Of a stretch of 64,000 nt of DNA, positions 10,945-24,202 are shown one piece after another. The position numbers and the translations under genes are program-made. The stretch comes from Auanema rhodensis (taxonomy: Eukaryota; Nematoda; Chromadorea; Rhabditida; Rhabditidae). A model generated the notes under the pieces. It saw only the letters and a list, made by a program, of their open reading frames with translations. It was not told where the DNA came from and searched no databases. Positions within the stretch are counted from its first letter, which is position 1, and each line of letters starts with the position of its first letter. Location of the stretch: the NCBI GenBank assembly GCA_964057225.1, contig CAXKVF010000092.1, positions 62,001 to 126,000 on the forward strand. The letters are read 5' to 3'.

Positions 10945-13605
10945 CACGTGAAAGATGAAGAGATGCGGTTTTCAAAATTAGATTCCCCATGTCCATATTA
11001 GTCTAAAAACAAATTTTTATTGATATTGGTGCATGGTAACCATGACTTTGAAATTTACGTGAACTTTAATTTATGCTAATTAAATGTACACGTGATGTGC
11101 ACTTGGTATGTAACTCGCTTCACGTGAAAGATAAAGAGATGCGGTTTTCAAAATTAGATTCCCCATGTCCATATTAGTCTAAAAACAAATTTTTATTGAT
11201 ATTGGTGCATGGTAACCATGACTTTGAAATTTACGTGAACTTTAATTTATGCTAATTAAATGTACACGTGATGTGCACTTGGTATGTAACTCGCTTCACG
11301 TGAAAGATAAAGAGATGCGGTTTTCAAAATTAGATTCCCCATGTCCATATTAGTCTAAAAACAAATTTTTATTGATATTGGTTCATGGTAACCATGACTT
11401 TGAAATTTACGTGAACTTTAATTTATGCTAATTAAATGTACACGTGATGTGCACTTGGTATGTAACTCGCTTCACGTGAAAGATAAAGAGATGCGGTTTT
11501 CAAAATTAGATTCCCCATGTCCATATTAGTCTAAAAACAAATTTTTATTGATCTTGGTGCATGGTAACCATGACTTTGAAATTTACGTGAACTTTAATTT
11601 ATGCTAATTAAATGTACACGTGATGTGCACTTGGTATGTAACTCGCTTCACGTGAAAGATGAAGAGATGCGGTTTTCAAAATTAGATTCCCCATGTCCAT
11701 ATTAGTCTAAAAACAAATTTTTATTGATATTGGTGCATGGTAACCATGACTTTGAAATTTACGTGAACTTTAATTTATGCTAATTAAATGTACACGTGAT
11801 GTGCACTTGGTATGTAACTCGCTTCACGTGAAAGATGAAGAGATGCGGTTTTCAAAATTAGATTCCCCATGTCCATATTAGTCTAAAAACAAATTTTTAT
11901 TGATATTGGTGCATGGTAACCATGACTTTGAAATTTACGTGAACTTTAATTTATGCTAATTAAATGTACACGTGATGTGCACTTGGTATGTAACTCGCTT
12001 CACGTGAAAGATGAAGAGATGCGGTTTTCAAAATTAGATTCCCCATGTCCATATTAGTCTAAAAACAAATTTTTATTGATATTGGTTCATGGTAACCATG
12101 ACTTTGAAATTTACGTGAACTTTAATTTATGCTAATTAAATGTACACGTGATGTGCACTTGGTATGTAACTCGCTTCACGTGAAAGATAAAGAGATGCGG
12201 TTTTCAAAATTAGATTCCCCATGTCCATATTAGTCTAAAAACAAATTTTTATTGATATTGGTGCATGGTAACCATGACTTTGAAATTTACGTGAACTTTA
12301 ATTTATGCTAATTAAATGTACACGTGATGTGCACTTGGTATGTAACTCGCTTCACGTGAAAGATGAAGAGATGCGGTTTTCAAAATTAGATTCCCCATGT
12401 CCATATTAGTCTAAAAACAAATTTTTATTGATATTGGTGCATGGTAACCATGACTTTGAAATTTACGTGAACTTTAATTTATGCTAATTAAATGTACACG
12501 TGATGTGCACTTGGTATGTAACTCGCTTCACGTGAAAGATGAAGAGATGCGGTTTTCAAAATTAGATTCCCCATGTCCATATTAGTCTAAAAACAAATTT
12601 TTATTGATATTGGTTCATGGTAACCATGACTTTGAAATTTACGTGAACTTTAATTTATGCTAATTAAATGTACACGTGATGTGCACTTGGTATGTAACTC
12701 GCTTCACGTGAAAGATAAAGAGATGCGGTTTTCAAAATTAGATTCCCCATGTCCATATTAGTCTAAAAACAAATTTTTATTGATATTGGTGCATGGTAAC
12801 CATGACTTTGAAATTTACGTGAACTTTAATTTATGCTAATTAAATGTACACGTGATGTGCACTTGGTATGTAACTCGCTTCACGTGAAAGATAAAGAGAT
12901 GCGGTTTTCAAAATTAGATTCCCCATGTCCATATTAGTCTAAAAACAAATTTTTATTGATATTGGTGCATGGTAACCATGACTTTGAAATTTACGTGAAC
13001 TTTAATTTATGCTAATTAAATGTACACGTGATGTGCACTTGGTATGTAACTCGCTTCACGTGAAAGATAAAGAGATGCGGTTTTCAAAATTAGATTCCCC
13101 ATGTCCATATTAGTCTAAAAACAAATTTTTATTGATATTGGTGCATGGTAACCATGACTTTGAAATTTACGTGAACTTTAATTTATGCTAATTAAATGTA
13201 CACGTGATGTGCACTTGGTATGTAACTCGCTTCACGTGAAAGATAAAGAGATGCGGTTTTCAAAATTAGATTCCCCATGTCCATATTAGTCTAAAAACAA
13301 ATTTTTATTGATATTGGTTCATGGTAACCATGACTTTGAAATTTACGTGAACTTTAATTTATGCTAATTAAAAGTACACGTGATGTGCACTTGGTATGTA
13401 ACTCGCTTCACGTGAAAGATAAAGAGATGCGGTTTTCAAAATTAGATTCCCCATGTCCATATTAGTCTAAAAACAAATTTTTATTGATATTGGTTCATGG
13501 TAACCATGACTTTGAAATTTACGTGAACTTTAATTTATGCTAATTAAATGTACACGTGATGTGCACTTGGTATGTAACTCGCTTCACGTGAAAGATAAAG
13601 AGATG

Positions 13606-13904
13606 TGGTTTTCAAAATTAGATTCCCCATGTCCATATTAGTCTAAAAACAAATTTTTATTGATATTGGTGCATGGTAACCATGACTTTGAAATTTACGT
13701 GAACTTTAATTTATGCTAATTAAATGTACACGTGATGTGCACTTGGTATGTAACTCTCTTCACGTGAAAGATAAAGAGATGCGGTTTTCAAACTTAGATT
13801 CCCCATGTCCATATTAGTCTAAAAACAAATTTTTATTGATATAGGTTCATGGTAACCATGACTTTGAAATTTACGTGAACTTTAATTTATGCTAATTAAA
13901 TGTG
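13606..13904 (+). repeat. Linked-variant cassette, left part only
   Basis: GATGTGG at 13606, ACTCTCTTC at 13757 and TGTGCACGTG at 13904 have the same spacing as in the full cassettes. The expected GGTTTGC (at 14140), GAATGAT and 21-bp duplication do not follow. Either the right part was replaced by exchange with ordinary units, or this is an ancestral form. It lies 2992 bp (17 units) before the next full cassette. Confidence 0.75.
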
Positions 13905-15532
13905 CACGTGATGTGCACTTGGTATGTAACTCGCTTCACGTGAAAGATAAAGAGATGCGGTTTTCAAAATTAGATTCCCCATGTCCATATTAGTCTAAAA
14001 ACAAATTTTTATTGATATTGGTGCATGGTAACCATGACTTTGAAATTTACGTGAACTTTAATTTATGCTAATTAAATGTACACGTGATGTGCACTTGGTA
14101 TGTAACTCGCTTCACGTGAAAGATAAAGAGATGCGGTTTTTAAAATTAGATTCCCCATGTCCATATTAGTCTAAAAACAAATTTTTATTGATATTGGTTC
14201 ATGGTAACCATGACTTTGAAATTTACGTGAACTTTAATTTATGCTAATTAAATGTACACGTGATGTGCACTTGGTATGTAACTCGCTTCACGTGAAAGAT
14301 AAAGAGATGCGGTTTTCAAAATTAGATTCCCCATGTCCATATTAGTCTAAAAACAAATTTTTATTGATATTGGTGCATGGTAACCATGACTTTGAAATTT
14401 ACGTGAACTTTAATTTATGCTAATTAAATGTACACGTGATGTGCACTTGGTATGTAACTCGCTTCACGTGAAAGATAAAGAGATGCGGTTTTCAAAATTA
14501 GATTCCCCATGTCCATATTAGTCTAAAAACAAATTTTTATTGATATTGGTGCATGGTAACCATGACTTTGAAATTTACGTGAACTTTAATTTATGCTAAT
14601 TAAATGTACACGTGATGTGCACTTGGTATGTAACTCGCTTCACGTGAAAGATAAAGAGATGCGGTTTTCAAAATTAGATTCCCCATGTCCATATTAGTCT
14701 AAAAACAAATTTTTATTGATATTGGTGCATGGTAACCATGACTTTGAAATTTACGTGAACTTTAATTTATGCTAATTAAATGTACACGTGATGTGCACTT
14801 GGTATGTAACTCTCTTCACGTGAAAGATAAAGAGATGCGGTTTTCAAAATTAGATTCCCCATGTCCATATTAGTCTAAAAACAAATTTTTATTGATATTG
14901 GTTCATGGTAACCATGACTTTGAAATTTACGTGAACTTTAATTTATGCTAATTAAATGTACACGTGATGTGCACTTGGTATGTAACTCGCTTCACGTGAA
15001 AGATAAAGAGATGCGGTTTTCAAAATTAGATTCCCCATGTCCATATTAGTCTAAAAACAAATTTTTATTGATATTGGTGCATGGTAACCATGACTTTGAA
15101 ATTTACGTGAACTTTAATTTATGCTAATTAAATGTACACGTGATGTGCACTTGGTATGTAACTCGCTTCACGTGAAAGATAAAGAGATGCGGTTTTCAAA
15201 ATTAGATTTCCCATGTCCATATTAGTCTAAAAACAAATTTTTATTGATATTGGTGCATGGTAACCATGACTTTGAAAGTTACGTGAACTTTAATTTATGC
15301 TAATTAAATGTACACGTGATGTGCACTTGGTATGTAACTCGCTTCACGTGAAAGATAAAGAGATGCGGTTTTCAAAATTAGATTCCCCATGTCCATATTA
15401 GTCTAAAAACAAATTTTTATTGATATTGGTTCATGGTAACCATGACTTTGAAATTTACGTGAACTTTAATTAATGCTAATTAAATGTACACGTGATGTGC
15501 ACTTGGTATGTAACTCGCTTCACGTGAAAGAT

Positions 15533-16940
15533 CAAGAGATGCGGTTTTCAAAATTAGATTCCCCATGTCCATATTAGTCTAAAAACAAATTTTTATTGAT
15601 ATTGGTGCATGGTAACCATGACTTTGAAATTTACGTGAACTTTAATTTATGCTAATTAAATGTACACGTGATGTGCACTTGGTATGTAACTCGCTTCACG
15701 TGAAAGATAAAGAGATGCGGTTTTCAAAATTAGATTCCCCATGTCCATATTAGTCTAAAAACAAATTTTTATTGATATTGGTGCATGGTAACCATGACTT
15801 TGAAATTTACGTGAACTTTAATTTATGCTAATTAAATGTACACGTGATGTGCACTTGGTATGTAACTCGCTTCACGTGAAAGATAAAGAGATGTGGTTTT
15901 CAAAATTAGAATCCCCATGTCCATATTAGTCTAAAAACAAATTTTTATTGATATTGGTGCATGGTAACCATGACTTTGAAATTTATGTGAACTTTAATTT
16001 ATGCTAATTAAATGTACACGTGATGTGCACTTGGTATGTAACTCGCTTCACGTGAAAGATATAGAGATGCGGTTTTCAAAATTAGATTCCCCATGTCCAT
16101 ATTAGTCTAAAAACAAATTTTTATTGATATTGGTTCATGGTAACCATGACTTTGAAATTTACGTGAACTTTAATTAATGCTAATTAAATGTACACGTGAT
16201 GTGCACTTGGTATGTAACTCGCTTCACGTGAAAGATCAAGAGATGCGGTTTTCAAAATTAGATTCCCCATGTCCATATTAGTCTAAAAACAAATTTTTAT
16301 TGATATTGGTGCATGGTAACCATGACTTTGAAATTTACGTGAACTTTAATTTATGCTAATTAAATGTACACGTGATGTGCACTTGGTATGTAACTCGCTT
16401 CACGTGAAAGATAAAGAGATGCGGTTTTCAAAATTAGATTCCCCATGTCCATATTAGTCTAAAAACAAATTTTTATTGATATTGGTGCATGGTAACCATG
16501 ACTTTGAAATTTACGTGAACTTTAATTTATGCTAATTAAATGTACACGTGATGTGCACTTGGTATGTAACTCGCTTCACGTGAAAGATAAAGAGATGTGG
16601 TTTTCAAAATTAGAATCCCCATGTCCATATTAGTCTAAAAACAAATTTTTATTGATATTGGTGCATGGTAACCATGACTTTGAAATTTATGTGAACTTTA
16701 ATTTATGCTAATTAAATGTACACGTGATGTGCACTTGGTATGTAACTCTCTTCACGTGAAAGATAAAGAGATGCGGTTTTCAAAATTAGATTCCCCATGT
16801 CCATATTAGTCTAAAAACAAATTTTTATTGATATTGGTTCATGGTAACCATGACTTTGAAATTTACGTGAACTTTAATTTATGCTAATTAAATGTGCACG
16901 TGATGTGCACTTGGTATGTAACTCGCTTCACGTGAAAGAT
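15533..16940 (+). repeat. 4-monomer tandem duplication (704 bp)
   Basis: The GATCAAG variant at 15533 recurs at 16237, and GATGTGG at 15894 recurs at 16598, both 704 bp later. Each GATGTGG unit also carries TAGAATCCCC and ATTTATGTGAAC. The second copy runs into the cassette starting at 16598. This is a local duplication of four units. Confidence 0.8.
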
Positions 16941-17829
16941 AAAGAGATGCGGTTTTCAAAATTAGATTCCCCATGTCCATATTAGTCTAAAAACAAATTT
17001 TTATTGATATTGGTGCATGGTAACCTTGACTTTGAAATTTACGTGAACTTTAATTTATGCTAATTAAATGTACACGTGATGTGCACTTGGTATGTAACTC
17101 GCTTCACGTGAAAGATGAAGAGATGCGGTTTGCAAAATTAGATTCCCCATGTCCATATTAGTCTAAAAACAAATTTTTATTGACATTGGTGCATGGTAAC
17201 CATGACTTTGAAATTTACGTGAACTTTAATTTATGCTAATTAAATGTACACGTGATGTGCACTTGGTATGTAACTCGCTTCACGTGAAAGATAAAGAGAT
17301 GCGGTTTTCAAAATTAGATTCCCCATGTCCATATTAGTCTAAAAACAAATTTTTATTGATATTGGTGCATGGTAACCATGACTTTGAAATTTACGTGAAC
17401 TTTAATTTATGCTAATTAAATGTACACGTGATGTGCACTTGGTATGTAACTCGCTTCACGTGAATGATAAAGAGATGCGGTTTTCAAAATTAGATTCCCC
17501 ATGTCCATATTAGTCTAAAAACAAATTTTTATTGATATTGGTGCATGGTAACCATGACTTTGAAAGTTACGTGAACTTTAATTTATGCTAATTAAATGTA
17601 CACGTGATGTGCACTTGGTATGTAACTCGCTTCACGTGAAAGATAAAGAGATGCGGTTTTCAAAATTAGATTCCCCATGTCCATATTAGTCTAAAAACAA
17701 ATTTTTATTGATATTGGTTCATGGTAACCATGACTTTGAAATTTACGTGAACTTTAATTTATGCTAATTAAATGTACACGTGATGTGCACTTGGTATGTA
17801 ACTCGCTTCACTTGGTATGTAACTCGCTT
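16598..17829 (+). repeat. Linked-variant cassette, copy 2 (1232 bp)
   Basis: GATGTGG at 16598, ACTCTCTTC at 16749, TGTGCACGTG at 16896, GGTTTGC at 17132 with GACATTGG, GAATGAT at 17465, GAAAGTT and a 21-bp duplication ending at 17829. All spacings equal copy 1; copy 1 and copy 2 are 6885 bp apart (39 units plus one 21-bp duplication). Confidence 0.85.
17788..17829 (+). repeat. 21-bp internal duplication no. 2
   Basis: Tandem copies at 17788-17808 and 17809-17829, with the same breakpoints as the first example. Followed by GATGAAG. It closes cassette copy 2. Confidence 0.95.
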
Positions 17830-18003
17830 CACGTGAAAGATGAAGAGATGCGGTTTTCAAAATTAGATTCCCCATGTCCATATTAGTCTAAAAACAAATT
17901 TTTATTGATATTGGTGCATGGTAACCATGACTTTGAAATTTACGTGAACTTTAATTTATGCTAATTAAATGTACACGTGATGTGCACTTGGTATGTAACT
18001 CGC

Positions 18004-18007
18004 TTTT
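18004..18007 (+). repeat. Two-base insertion (CGCTTTTCACG) in one monomer
   Basis: One unit has four T bases where others have two, before CACGTG. It shifts the register by +2 and explains the 3036-bp spacing between cassette copies 2 and 3. It is not seen elsewhere. Confidence 0.9.
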
Positions 18008-18514
18008 CACGTGAAAGATAAAGAGATGCGGTTTTCAAAATTAGATTCCCCATGTCCATATTAGTCTAAAAACAAATTTTTATTGATATTGGTGCATGGT
18101 AACCATGACTTTGAAATTTACGTGAACTTTAATTTATGCTAATTAAATGTACACGTGATGTGCACTTGGTATGTAACTCGCTTCACGTGAAAGATAAAGA
18201 GATGCGGTTTTCAAAATTAGATTCCCCATGTCCATATTAGTCTAAAAACAAATTTTTATTGATATTGGTTCATGGTAACCATGACTTTGAAATTTACGTG
18301 AACTTTAATTTATGCTAATTAAATGTACACGTGATGTGCACTTGGTATGTAACTCGCTTCACGTGAAAGATAAAGAGATGCGGTTTTCAAAATTAGATTC
18401 CCCATGTCCATATTAGTCTAAAAACAAATTTTTATTGATATTGGTGCATGGTAACCATGACTTTGAAATTTACGTGAACTTTAATTTATGCTAATTAAAT
18501 GTACACGTGATGTG

Positions 18515-18556
18515 CACTTGGTATGTAACTCGCTTCACTTGGTATGTAACTCGCTT
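18515..18556 (+). repeat. 21-bp internal duplication no. 3
   Basis: Tandem copies at 18515-18535 and 18536-18556, with the same breakpoints, followed by GATGAAG. It lies four units after no. 2. Confidence 0.95.
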
Positions 18557-19633
18557 CACGTGAAAGATGAAGAGATGCGGTTTTCAAAATTAGATTCCCC
18601 ATGTCCATATTAGTCTAAAAACAAATTTTTATTGATATTGGTGCATGGTAACCATGACTTTGAAATTTACGTGAACTTTAATTTATGCTAATTAAATGTA
18701 CACGTGATGTGCACTTGGTATGTAACTCGCTTCACGTGAAAGATAAAGAGATGCGGTTTTCAAAATTAGATTCCCCATGTCCATATTAGTCTAAAAACAA
18801 ATTTTTATTGATATTGGTGCATGGTAACCATGACTTTGAAATTTACGTGAACTTTAATTTATGCTAATTAAATGTACACGTGATGTGCACTTGGTATGTA
18901 ACTCGCTTCACGTGAAAGATAAAGAGATGCGGTTTTCAAAATTAGATTCCCCATGTCCATATTAGTCTAAAAACAAATTTTTATTGATATTGGTGCATGG
19001 TAACCATGACTTTGAAATTTACGTGAACTTTAATTTATGCTAATTAAATGTACACGTGATGTGCACTTGGTATGTAACTCGCTTCACGTGAAAGATAAAG
19101 AGATGCGGTTTTCAAAATTAGATTCCCCATGTCCATATTAGTCTAAAAACAAATTTTTATTGATATTGGTGCATGGTAACCATGACTTTGAAATTTACGT
19201 GAACTTTAATTTATGCTAATTAAATGTACACGTGATGTGCACTTGGTATGTAACTCGCTTCACGTGAAAGATAAAGAGATGCGGTTTTCAAAATTAGATT
19301 CCCCATGTCCATATTAGTCTAAAAACAAATTTTTATTGATATTGGTTCATGGTAACCATGACTTTGAAATTTACGTGAACTTTAATTTATGCTAATTAAA
19401 TGTACACGTGATGTGCACTTGGTATGTAACTCGCTTCACGTGAAAGATAAAGAGATGCGGTTTTCAAAATTAGATTCCCCATGTCCATATTAGTCTAAAA
19501 ACAAATTTTTATTGATATTGGTTCATGGTAACCATGACTTTGAAATTTACGTGAACTTTAATTTATGCTAATTAAATGTACACGTGATGTGCACTTGGTA
19601 TGTAACTCGCTTCACGTGAAAGATAAAGAGATG

Positions 19634-20865
19634 TGGTTTTCAAAATTAGATTCCCCATGTCCATATTAGTCTAAAAACAAATTTTTATTGATATTGGTGC
19701 ATGGTAACCATGACTTTGAAATTTACGTGAACTTTAATTTATGCTAATTAAATGTACACGTGATGTGCACTTGGTATGTAACTCTCTTCACGTGAAAGAT
19801 AAAGAGATGCGGTTTTCAAAATTAGATTCCCCATGTCCATATTAGTCTAAAAACAAATTTTTATTGATATTGGTTCATGGTAACCATGACTTTGAAATTA
19901 ACGTGAACTTTAATTTATGCTAATTAAATGTGCACGTGATGTGCACTTGGTATGTAACTCGCTTCACGTGAAAGATAAAGAGATGCGGTTCTCAAAATTA
20001 GATTCCCCATGTCCATATTAGTCTAAAAACAAATTTTTATTGATATTGGTGCATGGTAACCATGACTTTGAAATTTACGTGAACTTTAATTTATGCTAAT
20101 TAAATGTACACGTGATGTGCACTTGGTATGTAACTCGCTTCACGTGAAAGATGAAGAGATGCGGTTTGCAAAATTAGATTCCCCATGTCCATATTAGTCT
20201 AAAAACAAATTTTTATTGACATTGGTGCATGGTAACCATGACTTTGAAATTTACGTGAACTTTAATTTATGATAATTAAATGTACACGTGATGTGCACTT
20301 GGTATGTAACTCGCTTCACGTGAAAGATAAAGAGATGCGGTTTTCAAAATTAGATTCCCCATGTCCATATTAGTCTAAAAACAAATTTTTATTGATATTG
20401 GTGCATGGTAACCATGACTTTGAAATTTACGTGAACTTTAATTTATGCTAATTAAATGTACACGTGATGTGCACTTGGTATGTAACTCGCTTCACGTGAA
20501 TGATAAAGAGATGCGGTTTTCAAAATTAGATTCCCCATGTCCATATTAGTCTAAAAACAAATTTTTATTGATATTGGTGCATGGTAACCATGACTTTGAA
20601 AGTTACGTGAACTTTAATTTATGCTAATTAAATGTACACGTGATGTGCACTTGGTATGTAACTCGCTTCACGTGAAAGATAAAGAGATGCGGTTTTCAAA
20701 ATTAGATTCCCCATGTCCATATTAGTCTAAAAACAAATTTTTATTGATATTGGTTCATGGTAACCATGACTTTGAAATTTACGTGAACTTTAATTTATGC
20801 TAATTAAATGTACACGTGATGTGCACTTGGTATGTAACTCGCTTCACTTGGTATGTAACTCGCTT
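19634..20865 (+). repeat. Linked-variant cassette, copy 3 (1232 bp)
   Basis: GATGTGG at 19634, ACTCTCTTC at 19785, TGTGCACGTG at 19932, GGTTTGC at 20168 with GACATTGG, GAATGAT at 20501, GAAAGTT near 20598 and a 21-bp duplication ending at 20865. It follows copy 2 by 3036 bp. That is 17 units plus two 21-bp duplications plus the two extra T bases near 18005. The indels account for the distance exactly. Confidence 0.85.
20824..20865 (+). repeat. 21-bp internal duplication no. 4
   Basis: Tandem copies at 20824-20844 and 20845-20865, with the same breakpoints, followed by GATGAAG. It closes cassette copy 3. Confidence 0.95.
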
Positions 20866-21372
20866 CACGTGAAAGATGAAGAGATGCGGTTTTCAAAATT
20901 AGATTCCCCATGTCCATATTAGTCTAAAAACAAATTTTTATTGATATTGGTGCATGGTAACCATGACTTTGAAAGTTACGTGAACTTTAATTTATGCTAA
21001 TTAAATGTACACGTGATGTGCACTTGGTATGTAACTCGCTTCACGTGAATGATAAAGAGATGCGGTTTTCAAAATTAGATTCCCCATGTCCATATTAGTC
21101 TAAAAACAAATTTTTATTGATATTGGTGCATGGTAACCATGACTTTGAAAGTTACGTGAACTTTAATTTATGCTAATTAAATGTACACGTGATGTGCACT
21201 TGGTATGTAACTCGCTTCACGTGAAAGATAAAGAGATGCGGTTTTCAAAATTAGATTCCCCATGTCCATATTAGTCTAAAAACAAATTTTTATTGATATT
21301 GGTGCATGGTAACCATGACTTTGAAATTTACGTGAACTTTAATTTATGCTAATTAAATGTACACGTGATGTG

Positions 21373-21414
21373 CACTTGGTATGTAACTCGCTTCACTTGG
21401 TATGTAACTCGCTT
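21373..21414 (+). repeat. 21-bp internal duplication no. 5
   Basis: Tandem copies at 21373-21393 and 21394-21414, followed by GATGAAG. It starts a 1077-bp tandem duplication that continues to no. 6. Confidence 0.95.
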
Positions 21415-22449
21415 CACGTGAAAGATGAAGAGATGCGGTTTTCAAAATTAGATTCCCCATGTCCATATTAGTCTAAAAACAAATTTTTATTGATATTGGT
21501 GCATGGTAACCATGACTTTGAAATTTACGTGAACTTTAATTTATGCTAATTAAATGTACACGTGATGTGCACTTGGTATGTAACTCGCTTCACGTGAAAG
21601 ATAAAGAGATGCGGTTTTCAAAATTAGATTCCCCATGTCCATATTAGTCTAAAAACAAATTTTTATTGATATTGGTGCATGGTAACCATGACTTTGAAAT
21701 TTACGTGAACTTTAATTTATGCTAATTAAATGTACACGTGATGTGCACTTGGTATGTAACTCGCTTCACGTGAAAGATAAAGAGATGCGGTTTTCAAAAT
21801 TAGATTCCCCATGTCCATATTAGTCTAAAAACAAATTTTTATTGATATTGGTGCATGGTAACCATGACTTTGAAATTTACGTGAACTTTAATTTATGCTA
21901 ATTAAATGTACACGTGATGTGCACTTGGTATGTAACTCGCTTCACGTGAAAGATAAAGAGATGCGGTTTTCAAAATTAGATTCCCCATGTCCATATTAGT
22001 CTAAAAACAAATTTTTATTGATATTGGTGCATGGTAACCATGACTTTGAAATTTACGTGAACTTTAATTTATGCTAATTAAATGTACACGTGATGTGCAC
22101 TTGGTATGTAACTCGCTTCACGTGAAAGATAAAGAGATGCGGTTTTCAAAATTAGATTCCCCATGTCCATATTAGTCTAAAAACAAATTTTTATAGATAT
22201 TGGTGCATGGTAACCATGACTTTGAAATTTACGTGAACTTTAATTTATGCTAATTAAATGTACACGTGATGTGCACTTGGTATGTAACTCGCTTCACGTG
22301 AAAGATAAAGAGATGCGGTTTTCAAAATTAGATTCCCCATGTCCATATTAGTCTAAAAACAAATTTTTATTGATATTGGTGCATGGTAACCATGACTTTG
22401 AAATTTACGTGAACTTTAATTTATGCTAATTAAATGTACACGTGATGTG

Positions 22450-22491
22450 CACTTGGTATGTAACTCGCTTCACTTGGTATGTAACTCGCTT
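22450..22491 (+). repeat. 21-bp internal duplication no. 6
   Basis: Tandem copies at 22450-22470 and 22471-22491, followed by GATGAAG, exactly 1077 bp after no. 5. Confidence 0.95.
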
Positions 22492-23702
22492 CACGTGAAA
22501 GATGAAGAGATGCGGTTTTCAAAATTAGATTCCCCATGTCCATATTAGTCTAAAAACAAATTTTTATTGATATTGGTGCATGGTAACCATGACTTTGAAA
22601 TTTACGTGAACTTTAATTTATGCTAATTAAATGTACACGTGATGTGCACTTGGTATGTAACTCGCTTCACGTGAAAGATAAAGAGATGCGGTTTTCAAAA
22701 TTAGATTCCCCATGTCCATATTAGTCTAAAAACAAATTTTTATTGATATTGGTGCATGGTAACCATGACTTTGAAATTTACGTGAACTTTAATTTATGCT
22801 AATTAAATGTACACGTGATGTGCACTTGGTATGTAACTCGCTTCACGTGAAAGATAAAGAGATGCGGTTTTCAAAATTAGATTCCCCATGTCCATATTAG
22901 TCTAAAAACAAATTTTTATTGATATTGGTGCATGGTAACCATGACTTTGAAATTTACGTGAACTTTAATTTATGCTAATTAAATGTACACGTGATGTGCA
23001 CTTGGTATGTAACTCGCTTCACGTGAAAGATAAAGAGATGCGGTTTTCAAAATTAGATTCCCCATGTCCATATTAGTCTAAAAACAAATTTTTATTGATA
23101 TTGGTGCATGGTAACCATGACTTTGAAATTTACGTGAACTTTAATTTATGCTAATTAAATGTACACGTGATGTGCACTTGGTATGTAACTCGCTTCACGT
23201 GAAAGATAAAGAGATGCGGTTTTCAAAATTAGATTCCCCATGTCCATATTAGTCTAAAAACAAATTTTTATAGATATTGGTGCATGGTAACCATGACTTT
23301 GAAATTTACGTGAACTTTAATTTATGCTAATTAAATGTACACGTGATGTGCACTTGGTATGTAACTCGCTTCACGTGAAAGATAAAGAGATGCGGTTTTC
23401 AAAATTAGATTCCCCATGTCCATATTAGTCTAAAAACAAATTTTTATTGATATTGGTGCATGGTAACCATGACTTTGAAATTTACGTGAACTTTAATTTA
23501 TGCTAATTAAATGTACACGTGATGTGCACTTGGTATGTAACTCGCTTCACGTGAAAGATAAAGAGATGCGGTTTTCAAAATTAGATTCCCCATGTCCATA
23601 TTAGTCTAAAAACAAATTTTTATTGATATTGGTGCATGGTAACCATGACTTTGAAATTTACGTGAACTTTAATTTATGCTAATTAAATGTACACGTGATG
23701 TG

Positions 23703-23744
23703 CACTTGGTATGTAACTCGCTTCACTTGGTATGTAACTCGCTT
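23703..23744 (+). repeat. 21-bp internal duplication no. 7 (in donor arm 1)
   Basis: Tandem copies at 23703-23723 and 23724-23744, followed by GATAAAG rather than the GATGAAG seen after nos. 1-6. It lies in the arm that was copied in reverse; its mirror partner is at 25069-25110. Confidence 0.95.
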
Positions 23745-24075
23745 CACGTGAAAGATAAAGAGATGCGGTTTTCAAAATTAGATTCCCCATGTCCATATTA
23801 GTCTAAAAACAAATTTTTATTGATATTGGTGCATGGTAACCATGACTTTGAAATTTACGTGAACTTTAATTTATGCTAATTAAATGTACACGTGATGTGC
23901 ACTTGGTATGTAACTCGCTTCACGTGAAAGATAAAGAGATGCGGTTTTCAAAATTAGATTCCCCATGTCCATATTAGTCTAAAAACAAATTTTTATTGAT
24001 ATTGGTGCATGGTAACCATGACTTTGAAATTTACGTGAACTTTAATTTATGCTAATTAAATGTACACGTGATGTG

Positions 24076-24117
24076 CACTTGGTATGTAACTCGCTTCACT
24101 TGGTATGTAACTCGCTT
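24076..24117 (+). repeat. 21-bp internal duplication no. 8 (in donor arm 1)
   Basis: Tandem copies at 24076-24096 and 24097-24117, followed by GATAAAG. Its mirror partner is at 24696-24737. Confidence 0.95.
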
Positions 24118-24202
24118 CACGTGAAAGATAAAGAGATGCGGTTTTCAAAATTAGATTCCCCATGTCCATATTAGTCTAAAAACAAATTTTTATTGATATT
24201 GG

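Larger units (their letters stand above)
21373..23526 (+). repeat. 6-monomer tandem duplication (1077 bp period)
   Basis: The 21-bp duplication at 21373 recurs at 22450, and a TATAGATATT variant at 22195 recurs at 23272. Both spacings are 1077 bp, which is six units plus 21. This is a two-copy local HOR directly upstream of the palindrome region. The TATAGAT variant then travels with the palindrome arms. Confidence 0.85.
23007..24202 (+). repeat. Palindrome 1, left (donor) arm, 1196 bp
   Basis: This segment runs from AT just before a GTAACTCGC (monomer coordinate 175) to ATATTGG (coordinate 96). Its reverse complement is found at 24611-25806. Position-specific markers match in mirror order: TATAGATATT at 23272, two 21-bp duplications 373 bp apart, GATAAAG after both duplications, and G at coordinate 98 in all six units. 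The only difference I see between arms is one base at 25633. Confidence 0.92.
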
